From Burkholderiales bacterium PBB2 (GTDB lineage: Bacteria; Pseudomonadota; Gammaproteobacteria; Burkholderiales; Burkholderiaceae_C): DNA of 64,000 nucleotides. The notes under the pieces were generated by a model. The model ran no database searches. It saw only the letters and a program-made list of their open reading frames with translations, and was not told where the DNA came from. The position numbers and the translations under genes are program-made. Within the stretch, counting starts at the first letter, position 1. Each line of letters begins with the position of its first letter. Shown piece by piece: positions 39,350 to 49,436 of this stretch. The stretch is taken from positions 1-64,000 of the forward strand of contig NKIM01000012.1 of assembly GCA_002255955.1 (NCBI GenBank), given 5' to 3'.

Positions 39350-40498
39350 ATGCTCTATTTGCTCTGCTCCTTTTTGGTGGCGACTCTGGTCACCCTCTGG
39401 ATCGTCCACTCCTCCAGCCTGCATGCCCATCTCTCTGCTGACGGTGATCTGGACGGCCCTCAGAAGTTCCATGTCAAAGTCGTGCCCCGCATCGGTGGTG
39501 TCGGCATGTATGTCGGGCTATTGGTGACGGCTGCCCTGGTGTGGTGGCGCGGCTCCGATCATGCGCATCTGGGACTGATGCTGCTGCTTTGTGGCTTGCC
39601 GGCATTCGCTGCGGGTCTGATTGAGGACTTCACCAAGAAGGTGTCGCCGGGCAAGCGTCTGCTGGCGACGGCTATTTCGGCGACGATCGCGTTTTATTTG
39701 ATCAATGCCCAGATCACGCGGACCGACATCCCAGGGCTGGATTGGTTGGTCGGTTTTTCCGTCGGGGCTTTGGTGGCTACCGTGTTGACGGTGTCGGGTG
39801 TGGCTAACGCGGTCAACATCATTGATGGCTTCAACGGTTTGTCGTCCATGTGCGTGAGCCTGATGTTGCTGACCTTCGCCTACGTGGCGCTGCAGGTCGG
39901 TGATGTGGAGCTGACCCTGTGGTCGCTGGCGGGCGTCGGGGCGGTGCTGGGCTTTTTTGTCTGGAACTTTCCGGCCGGGTTGATCTTTCTTGGCGATGGC
40001 GGGGCCTATTTCTTGGGCTTCTTTGTGGCGGAAATTGGGGTGCTGCTGATCGCCCGTCACCCCGAGGTGTCGCCGCTGTTTGCGCTGATGGTCTGCATTT
40101 ACCCGGTGTTCGAGACTCTGTTCTCGATCTACCGCCGTCGTTTCATCCGGGCCACGCCGCCGGGGCTACCTGATGGCATCCATTTGCATTCGCTGATTTA
40201 TCGCCGCCTGATGCGCTGGACGGTGGGTGCGCGTGATGCCCGTGCGATGACGCGCCGCAACTCCATGACGGCGCCTTATCTTTGGATGCTGTGCCTGTCG
40301 TCATTGGTGCCGGCGGTGTTCTTCTGGGATTCGACGGCCATGCTCGCGCTGTGCATGCTGCTCTTTGGTCTGACCTATGTGGCGCTGTATTGGCGCATCG
40401 TGCGTTTCCGTACGCCCTCGTGGCTCGTGTTTCGAGGTGACGTGATGGGGCGTGCGCCGCGTGACTCCAAATCGGCGTCCGGCCCGAAATCGCAGTAA
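39350..40498 (+). CDS. WecA/MraY-like polyprenyl-phosphate GlcNAc-1-phosphate transferase (glycosyltransferase family 4 of PNPT type)
   Basis: KVVPRIGGVGMYVG; NIIDGFNGLSSM; NFPAGLIFLGDGGAYFLGF; GLPDGIHLHSLIYRR. Confidence 0.92.
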   Translation: MLYLLCSFLVATLVTLWIVHSSSLHAHLSADGDLDGPQKFHVKVVPRIGGVGMYVGLLVTAALVWWRGSDHAHLGLMLLLCGLPAFAAGLIEDFTKKVSPGKRLLATAISATIAFYLINAQITRTDIPGLDWLVGFSVGALVATVLTVSGVANAVNIIDGFNGLSSMCVSLMLLTFAYVALQVGDVELTLWSLAGVGAVLGFFVWNFPAGLIFLGDGGAYFLGFFVAEIGVLLIARHPEVSPLFALMVCIYPVFETLFSIYRRRFIRATPPGLPDGIHLHSLIYRRLMRWTVGARDARAMTRRNSMTAPYLWMLCLSSLVPAVFFWDSTAMLALCMLLFGLTYVALYWRIVRFRTPSWLVFRGDVMGRAPRDSKSASGPKSQ

Positions 40499-40525
40499 AA
40501 GCCCTGCATCAGGGATAATGGCGGG

Positions 40526-42022
40526 ATGACCGAACCCCAAATCATCGAATCCGCCACCCCTGATCCCACGCCGGCTCGCTTCGACACCCTCCCGCTCGAC
40601 GCCAAGCTTTTGCGTGCCGTGGCCGACTCTGGCTACGCGTTGATGACGCCGATCCAGGCCAAGGCGATTCCGATCGTTCTGGAGGGTCGCGATGTGATGG
40701 GTGCGGCGCAGACCGGCACCGGCAAGACCGCCGCCTTCTCCATCCCTCTGCTGCAGCGCATGCTGAAGCATGAAAACGCCAGCGCTTCGCCGGCCCGCCA
40801 TCCGGTGCGCGCCCTCGTGCTGGCGCCCACGCGTGAGCTGGCCGATCAGGTGGCCAACAACATCAAGGCCTACGCCAAGCACACCAATCTGCGTGTGACC
40901 TGCGTGTTTGGCGGCATCGACATGAAGCCGCAGACCTTGGTGCTCAAGGGTGGCGTGGAAGTCTTGATCGCCACGCCCGGGAGATTGCTGGACCACATCG
41001 AAGCCAAGAACTGCGTGCTCAATCAAGTCGAGTATGTCGTGCTGGACGAAGCCGACCGCATGCTGGACATCGGCTTCCTGCCCGATCTGCAGCGCATCCT
41101 GAGCTTCCTGCCCAAGACGCGCCAGACCTTGCTGTTCTCGGCCACCTTCTCGCCCGAGATCAAGCGTCTGTCACAAAGCTATCTGCAAGACCCGGTTTTG
41201 GTCGAAGTGGCGCGCCCCAATGCCACGGCAAAGAATGTGGAGCAGCTGTTCTACAGCGTCACCGATGACGACAAGCGCGCAGTGGTGCGTCAGATCCTGC
41301 GTCAGCGTGAGATCAAACAGGCGATTGTGTTCGTCAACTCCAAGCTGGGTGCGGCCCGTCTTGCGCGTTCTTTCGAGCGCGATGGCTTGCGCACGGCGGC
41401 CTTGCATGGCGACAAGTCGCAGGACGAGCGCCTGAAGTCGCTCGAGGCCTTCAAGCGCGGTGAAGTCGACCTGCTGGTCGCCACCGACGTGGCTGCGCGT
41501 GGCCTGGACATTGCCGATCTGCCCGCGGTCTTCAATTTCGACGTGCCCTTCAATGCCGAAGATTACGTTCACCGCATTGGCCGTACCGGCCGCGCGGGTG
41601 CGTCCGGCGTGGCGGTGACCCTGGTGACGCGTGCCGATGCGCGCCTGGTGGCGGACATTGAGAAACTGGTCAAGCGCACCTTGGACCTGCAGGCCTTTGA
41701 GTTGCAGGATGAGCGTGGCTCGCGCCCCGCTCGATACGAGGGGGCTGAGCGCTCGGAGCGTCCGGCCCGCCCGCGTCGTGAGGAGTCTTTCTCTGACGCA
41801 GCTCCCGCCGCAGCGGCGCCCCGTCCGGCCTACCGCCCACCGGCAGCGCCGCGCGATGCCTTCTTCGACAAGCCTTACGAAGCCAGTCAGCGCGACGAGC
41901 CGCCAGCCTGGGACAAGGGCGCTGCTGCAGCGCCGCGCAGCGTCTCTAGCAACATCAAGCCCAAGAAGAAGGTGGCAGCCTTGTTCGGTGCCAAGGCGCC
42001 GGCGGCGTCGCTGGAGTCTTGA
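40526..42022 (+). CDS. rhlE: DEAD-box ATP-dependent RNA helicase RhlE-like
   Basis: AAQTGTGKTAAFSIPLLQ; LDEADRMLD; SAT; HRIGRTGRAG. Confidence 0.95.
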   Translation: MTEPQIIESATPDPTPARFDTLPLDAKLLRAVADSGYALMTPIQAKAIPIVLEGRDVMGAAQTGTGKTAAFSIPLLQRMLKHENASASPARHPVRALVLAPTRELADQVANNIKAYAKHTNLRVTCVFGGIDMKPQTLVLKGGVEVLIATPGRLLDHIEAKNCVLNQVEYVVLDEADRMLDIGFLPDLQRILSFLPKTRQTLLFSATFSPEIKRLSQSYLQDPVLVEVARPNATAKNVEQLFYSVTDDDKRAVVRQILRQREIKQAIVFVNSKLGAARLARSFERDGLRTAALHGDKSQDERLKSLEAFKRGEVDLLVATDVAARGLDIADLPAVFNFDVPFNAEDYVHRIGRTGRAGASGVAVTLVTRADARLVADIEKLVKRTLDLQAFELQDERGSRPARYEGAERSERPARPRREESFSDAAPAAAAPRPAYRPPAAPRDAFFDKPYEASQRDEPPAWDKGAAAAPRSVSSNIKPKKKVAALFGAKAPAASLES

Positions 42023-42082
42023 GGGTTTGCGCGCCATCCGTGGCTCGGCAGGCTGTCAAAGCGGGCTGAGTTTGAAATGAAA

Positions 42083-42107
42083 AAACGGCGCCTACGAGGC
42101 GCCGTTT
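42083..42107. terminator. Bidirectional intrinsic terminator downstream of rhlE
   Basis: AAACGGCGCC-TACGA-GGCGCCGTTT perfect stem between convergent genes. Confidence 0.88.
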
Positions 42108-42144
42108 GTTTTGGTGGTGCTGGCGGCCGCCCTGGTCGCCAGGC

Positions 42145-42927
42145 TCAGGCCAGGATTGCGAATACCGCGGGCACCTTGTCCGGCAAGCCCTCGCCGGAGC
42201 TGCGCCAATCGGCCACGCTGGCGCTGCGGGTCCAGCCTTGGGCCAGGCTCAGGCCGCAGCTGATGGACAGGCGGGTCTGTGGTCGCAAATTGCTCAGCAG
42301 GGCGTGGAGCAGGGCGGAGTTGCGGTACGGTGTTTCGATCATCAGCTGGGTCTGCTGCTGCCGGCCGGACAAGGCTTCCAGCTCCTTGATGCGCGCGGCG
42401 CGCGCTGGTGCTTCCACGGGCAGGTAGCCGACAAATGCAAAGCTCTGGCCATTCAGGCCGCTGGCCGACAAGGCCATCAGCAGGGAGCTGGGGCCGCTCA
42501 AGGGCAGCACCTCGATGTCGGCATCGTGCGCGGCGGCCACCAGCAGGGCGCCGGGGTCGGCCACGGCCGGAAGGCCGGCTTCTGAAATCAGGCCCATGTC
42601 ATGCCCGGCCAGCGCGGGCGCCAGCAGGGCGTGCCAGGCCTGGTTCTGGTTGACCAGATCGCCGCCCCGGCCTTTGGGTGGGCGTGGCAGCTCCTTGATT
42701 TCCAGGCTCTGCAGGGGCTGCGCCAGCGGGCAGACCTCGTCCACGCGCTTCAAAAACGCACGGGTGGTCTTGGCGCTTTCGGCGGCCCAGTGGCTCAGGC
42801 GGGCGGCGGTGGCAATGACTTGCTGCGGCAAGACCTCGTTGAGCGGCACTGCTGCGCCTTCGACGCCGAAGTCCAGGGTGTTGGGGATCAGATAAAGGCT
42901 ACCTTTCTTGTTGTTGTGCGCGTTCAT
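42145..42927 (-). CDS. SAM-dependent methyltransferase, tetrapyrrole-methylase fold (RsmI paralogue)
   Basis: GSLYLIPNTLDFG; MGLISEAGLPAVADPGALLVAAAHDADIEVLPLSGPSSLLMALSASGLNGQSFAFVGYLP. Confidence 0.88.
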   Translation of the reverse strand: MNAHNNKKGSLYLIPNTLDFGVEGAAVPLNEVLPQQVIATAARLSHWAAESAKTTRAFLKRVDEVCPLAQPLQSLEIKELPRPPKGRGGDLVNQNQAWHALLAPALAGHDMGLISEAGLPAVADPGALLVAAAHDADIEVLPLSGPSSLLMALSASGLNGQSFAFVGYLPVEAPARAARIKELEALSGRQQQTQLMIETPYRNSALLHALLSNLRPQTRLSISCGLSLAQGWTRSASVADWRSSGEGLPDKVPAVFAILA

Positions 42928-43568
42928 TTGCAGACTCCGCCTGCCAGGCTGTGGGCGAGGGCTTGCAGGGGATCCAGGCCCGCGGCGCGGAGCAGGGCGC
43001 TGGTGCGGATCAGCGGCAGGCCGATCAGCGCGGTGGGGTCGTCCGATTCGATGGCGGACAGCAGGCTGATGCCCAGCCCCTCCGACTTGGCGCTGCCGGC
43101 GCAGTCGTAGGGCTGCTCGCTGCGCAGATAGGTTTCAATCTCAAGGTCGCTCAGTTCGCGGAAGCGAACGCGCACCGGGGCCAGGTCTTGCTGGGCAAAA
43201 CCGCTCGCCTCGCAGACCACGGCCACGCCGGTTTGAAAAATGATGCTGTGGCCGCTCATGCGGCGCAGTTGCTCGACGGCGCGCTCGTGGCTGCCCGGCT
43301 TGCCGATGGGGCTGCGGTTCAGGTCGGCAACCTGGTCGGAGCCGATCACGATGGCCTCGGGGTGAAGTCGGGCCACCGCGTGCGCCTTGGCGAGAGACAG
43401 GCGCGCAGCCAGTGCCGCGGGCGCTTCGCCGGGAAGCGGGGTTTCATCCACCTCGGGCGACTGCACGGCAAAAGGCAGGCGCAGCCGCTCCAGCAGTTCG
43501 CGCCGGTAGCGCGAGGTGGAGGCGAGGATCAGGGGGCGGGGTGCCGGGGTGGCGGAGGGTGTGTGCAT
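42924..43568 (-). CDS. maf: Maf-family nucleotide pyrophosphatase
   Basis: LILASTSRYRRELLERLRLPFAVQSPEVDE; VIGSDQVADL. Confidence 0.94.
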   Translation of the reverse strand: MHTPSATPAPRPLILASTSRYRRELLERLRLPFAVQSPEVDETPLPGEAPAALAARLSLAKAHAVARLHPEAIVIGSDQVADLNRSPIGKPGSHERAVEQLRRMSGHSIIFQTGVAVVCEASGFAQQDLAPVRVRFRELSDLEIETYLRSEQPYDCAGSAKSEGLGISLLSAIESDDPTALIGLPLIRTSALLRAAGLDPLQALAHSLAGGVCK

Positions 43569-43647
43569 GGCAGGATTTTCGCATTGGCGGCGGGGCTTCG
43601 CGTTTCAGCTGCCCGGCTTGCAAGGCCGGCCTCGTACACTTGCGGCC

Positions 43648-44208
43648 ATGAAAGCGCATGAATTTGACTCACGAAAATTGGACGTTCCGGCCTTTGCCCG
43701 GGATGCGGGCAGCCTGCGGGGTGAGTGGCCGGCTTCGCAGCTGAGTCGCCTGGCCGATGTGGCGGCGCCCGAGACGCCGGTGGCGGCTTGGCCTGCGGTG
43801 CAGTGGTCCTTGCACGGTGAGCGCCGGGAGCTCAGCGGCGGTGCCGTTGAAACCTGGTTGCACCTGGAGGCCTCGGCCGAAGTGAGCATGACCTGCCAGC
43901 GCTGCCTGCAGCCGGTGCCGGAATCGATGAGCCTGGATCGCTCCTATCGCTTTGTGCGCGATGAGCAGGAGGCGGCCGAGCAGGATATCGAGAGCGAAGA
44001 AGAGCTGCTGGTGCTGACGCGCAATCTCGACGTGCAGGAATTGGTGGAGGATGAATTGCTCTTGTCGCTGCCGTTGGTGCCGCGTCACGAACAATGCCCG
44101 AAGCCCCTGGAAGTGCCGGCGGGCGTGGCGGAGTTGAGCGAGGAGGAGGCCGCCTCGTCCGAGCGCCCCAATCCTTTTGCGGCCCTGGCTGCATTGAAGA
44201 AAAAATGA
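43648..44208 (+). CDS. yceD: YceD/DUF177 family protein
   Basis: MTCQRCLQPVPESM; ELVEDELLLSLPLVPRHEQCP; located before rpmF. Confidence 0.92.
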   Translation: MKAHEFDSRKLDVPAFARDAGSLRGEWPASQLSRLADVAAPETPVAAWPAVQWSLHGERRELSGGAVETWLHLEASAEVSMTCQRCLQPVPESMSLDRSYRFVRDEQEAAEQDIESEEELLVLTRNLDVQELVEDELLLSLPLVPRHEQCPKPLEVPAGVAELSEEEAASSERPNPFAALAALKKK

Positions 44209-44260
44209 TGGAACGGGCCCGCGGCCGCGCACCTTCGTCGGCGGGATTGTGGGCTCGGAT

Positions 44261-44289
44261 TTGAGTCTTGGCGCCAACGGTGCTACAAT
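44261..44289 (+). promoter_or_regulatory. Putative sigma-70 promoter for rpmF-plsX-fab operon
   Basis: TTGAGT (44261-44266), 17-nt spacer, TACAAT (44284-44289). Confidence 0.55.
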
Positions 44290-44524
44290 CGCGGGCTTTC
44301 CCCGGTCCGAGAATCAAAGTAGCGTGCCGTGAGTGCGGGCCAGCTTGGCTGCAGTGCTTGCAAACCGCTGGCGCATGGTGCGCTTGATGCTCGCGACGCT
44401 TGTGTACACAGCAATCGCGGCGCCCGGGGTGTGCAGGTCGCTGGTCTGCGTGGAGAGTTGGAGCGAATCGCTTCAGCAAATCCAGACCGCCGCGCCTCAA
44501 TCACCGGAGCCTTAGGAGAATTTC

Positions 44525-44707
44525 ATGGCCGTTCAGCAAAACAAGAAGTCGCCTTCCAAGCGTGGCATGCACCGTTCGCACAATGCCCTGGTCACCCCGG
44601 GTACTGCCATCGAGCCGACCACCGGCGAAGTGCATCTGCGTCACCACATCAGCCCCACCGGCTTCTACCGCGGCCGCAAGGTCCTGAAGACCAAGGCAGA
44701 CGCCTGA
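44525..44707 (+). CDS. rpmF: 50S ribosomal protein L32
   Basis: [53 protein letters not shown]. Confidence 0.98.
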   Translation: MAVQQNKKSPSKRGMHRSHNALVTPGTAIEPTTGEVHLRHHISPTGFYRGRKVLKTKADA

Positions 44708-44976
44708 TCGATTTCGACTGACGCGCCTGCCTCAGGCGGCGCGTTGATCTCACGATCTGCTGTGATCACGAATTCCCGGCCTGTGCCTTGTTGCAGTGCC
44801 GGGTTTTTGTGTTTTCTGCGGGCTCTGTTGCGCGGTGTTTCCACCGTTGGCAAGAGGCCGCATGGCCTGACATATTGGCTTGATCCACTCGGGTGTGTGT
44901 GCGCCAAGGCGCTGCACGGCCTGAGTTTTCGTGTCCGGCCGTTTTTCTCTGGCCGGCTTTCACCTGGGTTGCTGTG

Positions 44977-46140
44977 ATGTCTTCTGTCGATTCCCGTCTG
45001 CCCGCCCAGCCCGCGGTGTCCGTGGCCGAGCCTTTGGCCCGGGTGCGCCTGGCTGTCGATTGCATGGGTGGCGACCATGGGCCGTCCATCACCTTGCCGG
45101 CCTGTGAGGCCTTCCTTGCCAAGCACCCGCAAGCCGAACTGCTGCTGGTGGGCCTGCCCGATGCGCTGGCTGCGGCCGCCCAATGGCCGCGCTGCCGCAT
45201 CGTGGCCGCCAGTGAAGTGGTGGCCATGGACGACCCGGTCGAGGTGGCGCTGCGCCGCAAGAAGGATTCGTCCATGCGGGTGGCCATCAGCCAGCTCAAG
45301 TCGGCCGACGGCGGCTTGCCCCTGGCCGATGCCTGTGTGTCGGCCGGCAACACCGGAGCCCTGATGGCGGTCTCGCGCTATCTGCTCAAGACCCTGGATG
45401 GCATCGATCGCCCGGCCATTGCCTCGGTCATGCCCAACCAGCTCGGTGGCTACACCACCATGCTGGACCTGGGCGCCAATGTCGATTGCTCGGCCGAGCA
45501 CCTGCTGCAATTCGCGCTGATGGGCAGTGCCCTGGTCGCGGCTGTGGATGGCAAGCCCGAGCCGCGTGTCGGCCTGCTTAATATTGGTGAAGAGGTCATC
45601 AAGGGCAGCGAAACCATCAAGCGTGCGGGTGAATTGCTGCGTGCGGCGGCGGCTGCTGGTCAGCTGAATTTCTACGGCAATGTGGAAGGCAATGACATCT
45701 TCAAGGGTACGGTCGATCTTGTCGTGTGCGATGGCTTTGTCGGCAACGTCGCGCTGAAGACGGCTGAAGGCCTGGCCACCATGATCATCACCATCATCCG
45801 CGAGGAGTTCGGTCGCAGCTGGATCAGCAAGGCGGCCGCGGCCCTGGCGATGCCGGTGCTCAAGCGCTTCAAAGGTCGTGTCGACCATCGCCGCTTCAAC
45901 GGTGCGGCCCTGCTGGGCCTGCGTGGCCTGGTGTTCAAAAGCCATGGCTCGGCCGACGCCTTCGCTTTCGAGAACGCTTTGAACCGGGCGTATGATGCCG
46001 CCCGCAACCGGTTGCTCGACCGGGTACACGATCGCATCATTGCCACGCTGCAAGCCACGCCCGGCACCACGACCGGCGCCGAGGGGCTCGCGGTGGGCGA
46101 CTCAGGAGACAAGGCGGCCCCGGTCGCCCAAGCTGCATGA
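44977..46140 (+). CDS. plsX: Phosphate acyltransferase PlsX
   Basis: [30 protein letters not shown]; start at MSSVDSR. Confidence 0.96.
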   Translation: MSSVDSRLPAQPAVSVAEPLARVRLAVDCMGGDHGPSITLPACEAFLAKHPQAELLLVGLPDALAAAAQWPRCRIVAASEVVAMDDPVEVALRRKKDSSMRVAISQLKSADGGLPLADACVSAGNTGALMAVSRYLLKTLDGIDRPAIASVMPNQLGGYTTMLDLGANVDCSAEHLLQFALMGSALVAAVDGKPEPRVGLLNIGEEVIKGSETIKRAGELLRAAAAAGQLNFYGNVEGNDIFKGTVDLVVCDGFVGNVALKTAEGLATMIITIIREEFGRSWISKAAAALAMPVLKRFKGRVDHRRFNGAALLGLRGLVFKSHGSADAFAFENALNRAYDAARNRLLDRVHDRIIATLQATPGTTTGAEGLAVGDSGDKAAPVAQAA

Positions 46141-47180
46141 CCACCATCCCCAGCGCCACGAACACCCCCGCATCTGCTCCCTCGCCTTCGACGGCCATGC
46201 CTTCTGCGCGCTACGCCCGCATCATCGGCACCGGCAGCTACCTGCCGCCCCTGCGTCTGAGCAACGCCGAGCTGGCCGCCCAGCTGGCCGCCGATGGCAT
46301 CGAGACCTCGGATGAGTGGATTGTCGAGCGCACCGGCATCCATGCCCGCCATTTCGCCGCGGAAGGCGTGACGGCCAGCGACCTGGCCTTGCCCGCTGCG
46401 CAAGCCGCCATCGCCGCGGCCGGTATTGCGGACGAAGAGATCGATCTCATCATCGTCGCCACTTCGACGCCGGACATGGTCTTCCCCTCGACCGCCTGCC
46501 TGCTGCAGCACAAGCTGGGCATCGCCGGAGGTGCGGCCTTCGATGTGCAGGCCGTCTGCTCGGGATTTGTGTATGCGCTGACGGTGGCGGATTCGATGAT
46601 CCGAACCGGCGCGGCCAACAAGGCCCTGGTTGTGGGCGCCGAGGTGTTCTCGCGCATCCTCGATTTCAAGGACCGCACCACCTGTGTGCTGTTTGGTGAT
46701 GGCGCCGGTGCCGTGGTGCTGGGCGCCAGCGACACGCCGGGCATCCTGGCCACCGAATTGCACGCCGATGGCAAGCACTCGGGCATTCTCTGTGTGCCGG
46801 GCCATGTTTCCGGCGGCAAGGTCAGCGGCGACCCGCTGCTGAAGATGGATGGCCAGGCCGTGTTCAAGCTGGCCGTCGGCGTGCTGGAAAAAGTGGCCCG
46901 CTCGGTGCTGGAAAAAGCCGGCCGCAGCGAGGATGACATCGATTGGCTGATTCCTCATCAAGCCAATATCCGCATCATGCAAGGCACGGCCAAGAAGCTG
47001 AAGCTGCCGCTGGACAAGGTGGTGGTCACCGTGGATCAGCACGGCAACACCTCGGCTGCGTCGATCCCGCTGGCCCTCGATGTGGCGGTGCGTGACGGCC
47101 GCGTCAAGGCCGGTGACACCGTGATGCTGGAAGGCGTGGGGGGCGGCTTCACCTGGGGTGCCGTGCTGCTGGATTTCTGA
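46137..47180 (+). CDS. fabH: 3-oxoacyl-ACP synthase III
   Basis: [43 protein letters not shown]. Confidence 0.97.
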   Translation: MTTIPSATNTPASAPSPSTAMPSARYARIIGTGSYLPPLRLSNAELAAQLAADGIETSDEWIVERTGIHARHFAAEGVTASDLALPAAQAAIAAAGIADEEIDLIIVATSTPDMVFPSTACLLQHKLGIAGGAAFDVQAVCSGFVYALTVADSMIRTGAANKALVVGAEVFSRILDFKDRTTCVLFGDGAGAVVLGASDTPGILATELHADGKHSGILCVPGHVSGGKVSGDPLLKMDGQAVFKLAVGVLEKVARSVLEKAGRSEDDIDWLIPHQANIRIMQGTAKKLKLPLDKVVVTVDQHGNTSAASIPLALDVAVRDGRVKAGDTVMLEGVGGGFTWGAVLLDF

Positions 47181-47259
47181 TTCCGCAGGCCGCGCTTCAC
47201 GGCTTTTGCCTCCGCTGCAATTCCGAGTTACTTCATCTCCAATTCTTCGACACACGATC

Positions 47260-48201
47260 ATGAGCGCAAAGTTCGCATTCGTCTTTCCGGGCCAAGGCTC
47301 GCAAACCGTGGGCATGCTGGACGCCTGGGGCGATCACCCTGAAGTGGCTCGCACCCTGGCCGAAGCATCCGAGGCCCTGGGCGAAGACATCGGCGCCCTG
47401 ATCAAGGCCGGCCCGAAAGAGCAGCTGGACCTGACCACCAACACCCAGCCCGTCATGCTGACGGCCGGCATCGCCTGCTACCGCGCCTGGGTGGCTGAAA
47501 CCGGCTTGCTGCCGGCGGCTGCGGCCGGCCACTCGCTGGGCGAGTACACCGCCCTGGTGGCGGCCGGTGCCTTGACGCTGGCCGAGGCGCTGCCTCTGGT
47601 GCGATTCCGTGCCCAAGCCATGCAAGAAGCCGTGCCGGTGGGCGTGGGCGCCATGGCGGCCATCCTGGGTCTGGACAGCGCGGCCGTGATCGAGGGTTGT
47701 GCCGCCGCGGCGGCCGCCACCGGTGAGGCCGTGGAGGCTGCCAATTTCAACGATCCGAAGCAGACCGTGATTGCCGGCACCAAGGCCGGAGTCGACAAGG
47801 CCTGTGAGTTGCTCAAGGCCGCGGGCGCCAAGCGCGCGCTGCTGCTGCCGGTGTCGGCGCCCTTCCACTCGAGCCTGATGAAGCCCGCGGCGCTGGCGCT
47901 GCAAGGGCGTCTGGCCACGACCGAGTTTGCGGCGCTGCAGTTCCCGGTGATCAACAACATCGATGTGGCCGCCGTCGGCGATGCCGCCGGCCTGCGCGAT
48001 GCGCTGTATCGCCAGGCTTTCGGCCCGGTTCGCTGGGTCGAAGTGGTGCAGGCGCTGAAGGCGCAGGGCATCCAGCATGTGCTGGAGTGCGGCCCGGGCA
48101 AGGTCCTGGCCGGCCTGGCCAAGCGTGTCGATGCCGAATTGATCAGCGCCACCGTGCTGGACCCGGCCAGCCTGGCCGAGGCGCGCGCACTGCTGGGCTG
48201 A
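47260..48201 (+). CDS. fabD: Malonyl-CoA:ACP transacylase
   Basis: KFAFVFPGQGSQTVGML; AAGHSLGEYTALVAAG. Confidence 0.97.
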   Translation: MSAKFAFVFPGQGSQTVGMLDAWGDHPEVARTLAEASEALGEDIGALIKAGPKEQLDLTTNTQPVMLTAGIACYRAWVAETGLLPAAAAGHSLGEYTALVAAGALTLAEALPLVRFRAQAMQEAVPVGVGAMAAILGLDSAAVIEGCAAAAAATGEAVEAANFNDPKQTVIAGTKAGVDKACELLKAAGAKRALLLPVSAPFHSSLMKPAALALQGRLATTEFAALQFPVINNIDVAAVGDAAGLRDALYRQAFGPVRWVEVVQALKAQGIQHVLECGPGKVLAGLAKRVDAELISATVLDPASLAEARALLG

Positions 48202-48244
48202 GCATCGCCCCGTCTGCACCTTCCAATGAAACCGCAAGAAGATC

Positions 48245-49000
48245 ATGACTGACACGACGACAAGCAGCAGCACCTCCCAAGTGGCCCTGGTCACCGGCGC
48301 CAGCCGCGGCATCGGCCGCTCCATCGCCCTGACCCTGGCCGAGCAGGGCTACAAGGTCATCGGCACCGCCACCAGCGAATCCGGCGCTGCCGCCATCGGC
48401 GAGGCCCTGGCTGCGCTGGGGGGCTCTGGTCTGGTGCTCAATGTCAATGACGCGGCCGCGGTTGAAGCGGCCGTGGACGGCATCGTCAAAGCCCATGGCG
48501 GCCTGCACGTGCTGGTCAACAACGCCGGCATCACCCGCGACACCCTGGCCATGCGCATGAAGGACGACGATTGGGATGCCGTGCTGGACACCAATCTCAA
48601 GGCCGTGTTCCGCATGAGCCGCGCCGTCATGCGCACCATGATGAAACAGCGTTATGGCCGCATCATCAGCATCACCTCGGTGGTCGGCGCTTCGGGCAAC
48701 CCGGGCCAGGCCAACTACGCGGCGGCCAAGGCCGGTGTGGCCGGCATGACGCGCTCGCTGGCGCGCGAACTGGGCAGCCGCGGCATCACCGTCAACTGCG
48801 TGGCGCCTGGTTTCATCGCCACCGACATGACCGAAGTGCTGCCCGAGGCGCAGAAGGCCGCGCTGCTGGCGCAGATCCCGGTGGGCCGTCTGGGCGAGCC
48901 GCGGGAAATTGCGGAGGCGGTTGCCTTCCTCGCGTCACCGAAGGCAGCCTACATTACCGGCAGTGAACTGCATGTCAATGGCGGCATGTTCATGAACTGA
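48245..49000 (+). CDS. fabG: 3-oxoacyl-ACP reductase
   Basis: VALVTGASRGIGRSIALTLAEQG; YxxxK in NYAAAKAGVAGMTRSLARELGSRGITVNCVAPGFIATDMT. Confidence 0.97.
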   Translation: MTDTTTSSSTSQVALVTGASRGIGRSIALTLAEQGYKVIGTATSESGAAAIGEALAALGGSGLVLNVNDAAAVEAAVDGIVKAHGGLHVLVNNAGITRDTLAMRMKDDDWDAVLDTNLKAVFRMSRAVMRTMMKQRYGRIISITSVVGASGNPGQANYAAAKAGVAGMTRSLARELGSRGITVNCVAPGFIATDMTEVLPEAQKAALLAQIPVGRLGEPREIAEAVAFLASPKAAYITGSELHVNGGMFMN

Positions 49001-49153
49001 CAGATTTGAGATGGCGGCAGTTCCGCCGCCATCCACCGGATTTGCCCGGCCGGTGAAGGTTCTCTGATGTGCCGCAATGCCTTGTTTTAGGCGCGACTCC
49101 CTAGAGGCCTTAGAATCCCGGGCTGTTCCTAGCAAACCCCTCCTGGAGGAGTC

Positions 49154-49393
49154 ATGAGCGATATCGAAGCACGTGTCAAGAAAATCATCGCCGAGCAACT
49201 CGGCGTGCCTGAGTCCGATGTGACCAACGAAAAGGCCTTCGTGGCCGACCTGGGCGCCGACTCGCTCGACACCGTGGAATTGGTGATGGCACTCGAAGAC
49301 GAGTTCGGCATCGAAATCCCCGATGAAGAAGCCGAGAAGATCACCAGCGTTCAGCTGGCGATCGACTACGCCGTCAAGCACCAAAAGGCCTGA
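49154..49393 (+). CDS. acpP: Acyl carrier protein
   Basis: [63 protein letters not shown]. Confidence 0.99.
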   Translation: MSDIEARVKKIIAEQLGVPESDVTNEKAFVADLGADSLDTVELVMALEDEFGIEIPDEEAEKITSVQLAIDYAVKHQKA

Positions 49394-49436
49394 GTCTTCA
49401 GCGCTTGAGCCTTTGTTCAACTGATTTCCGTACCGC

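Noticed and set aside
45672-47315. 547-aa minus-strand ORF
   Set aside because: Antisense of plsX/fabH; spurious.
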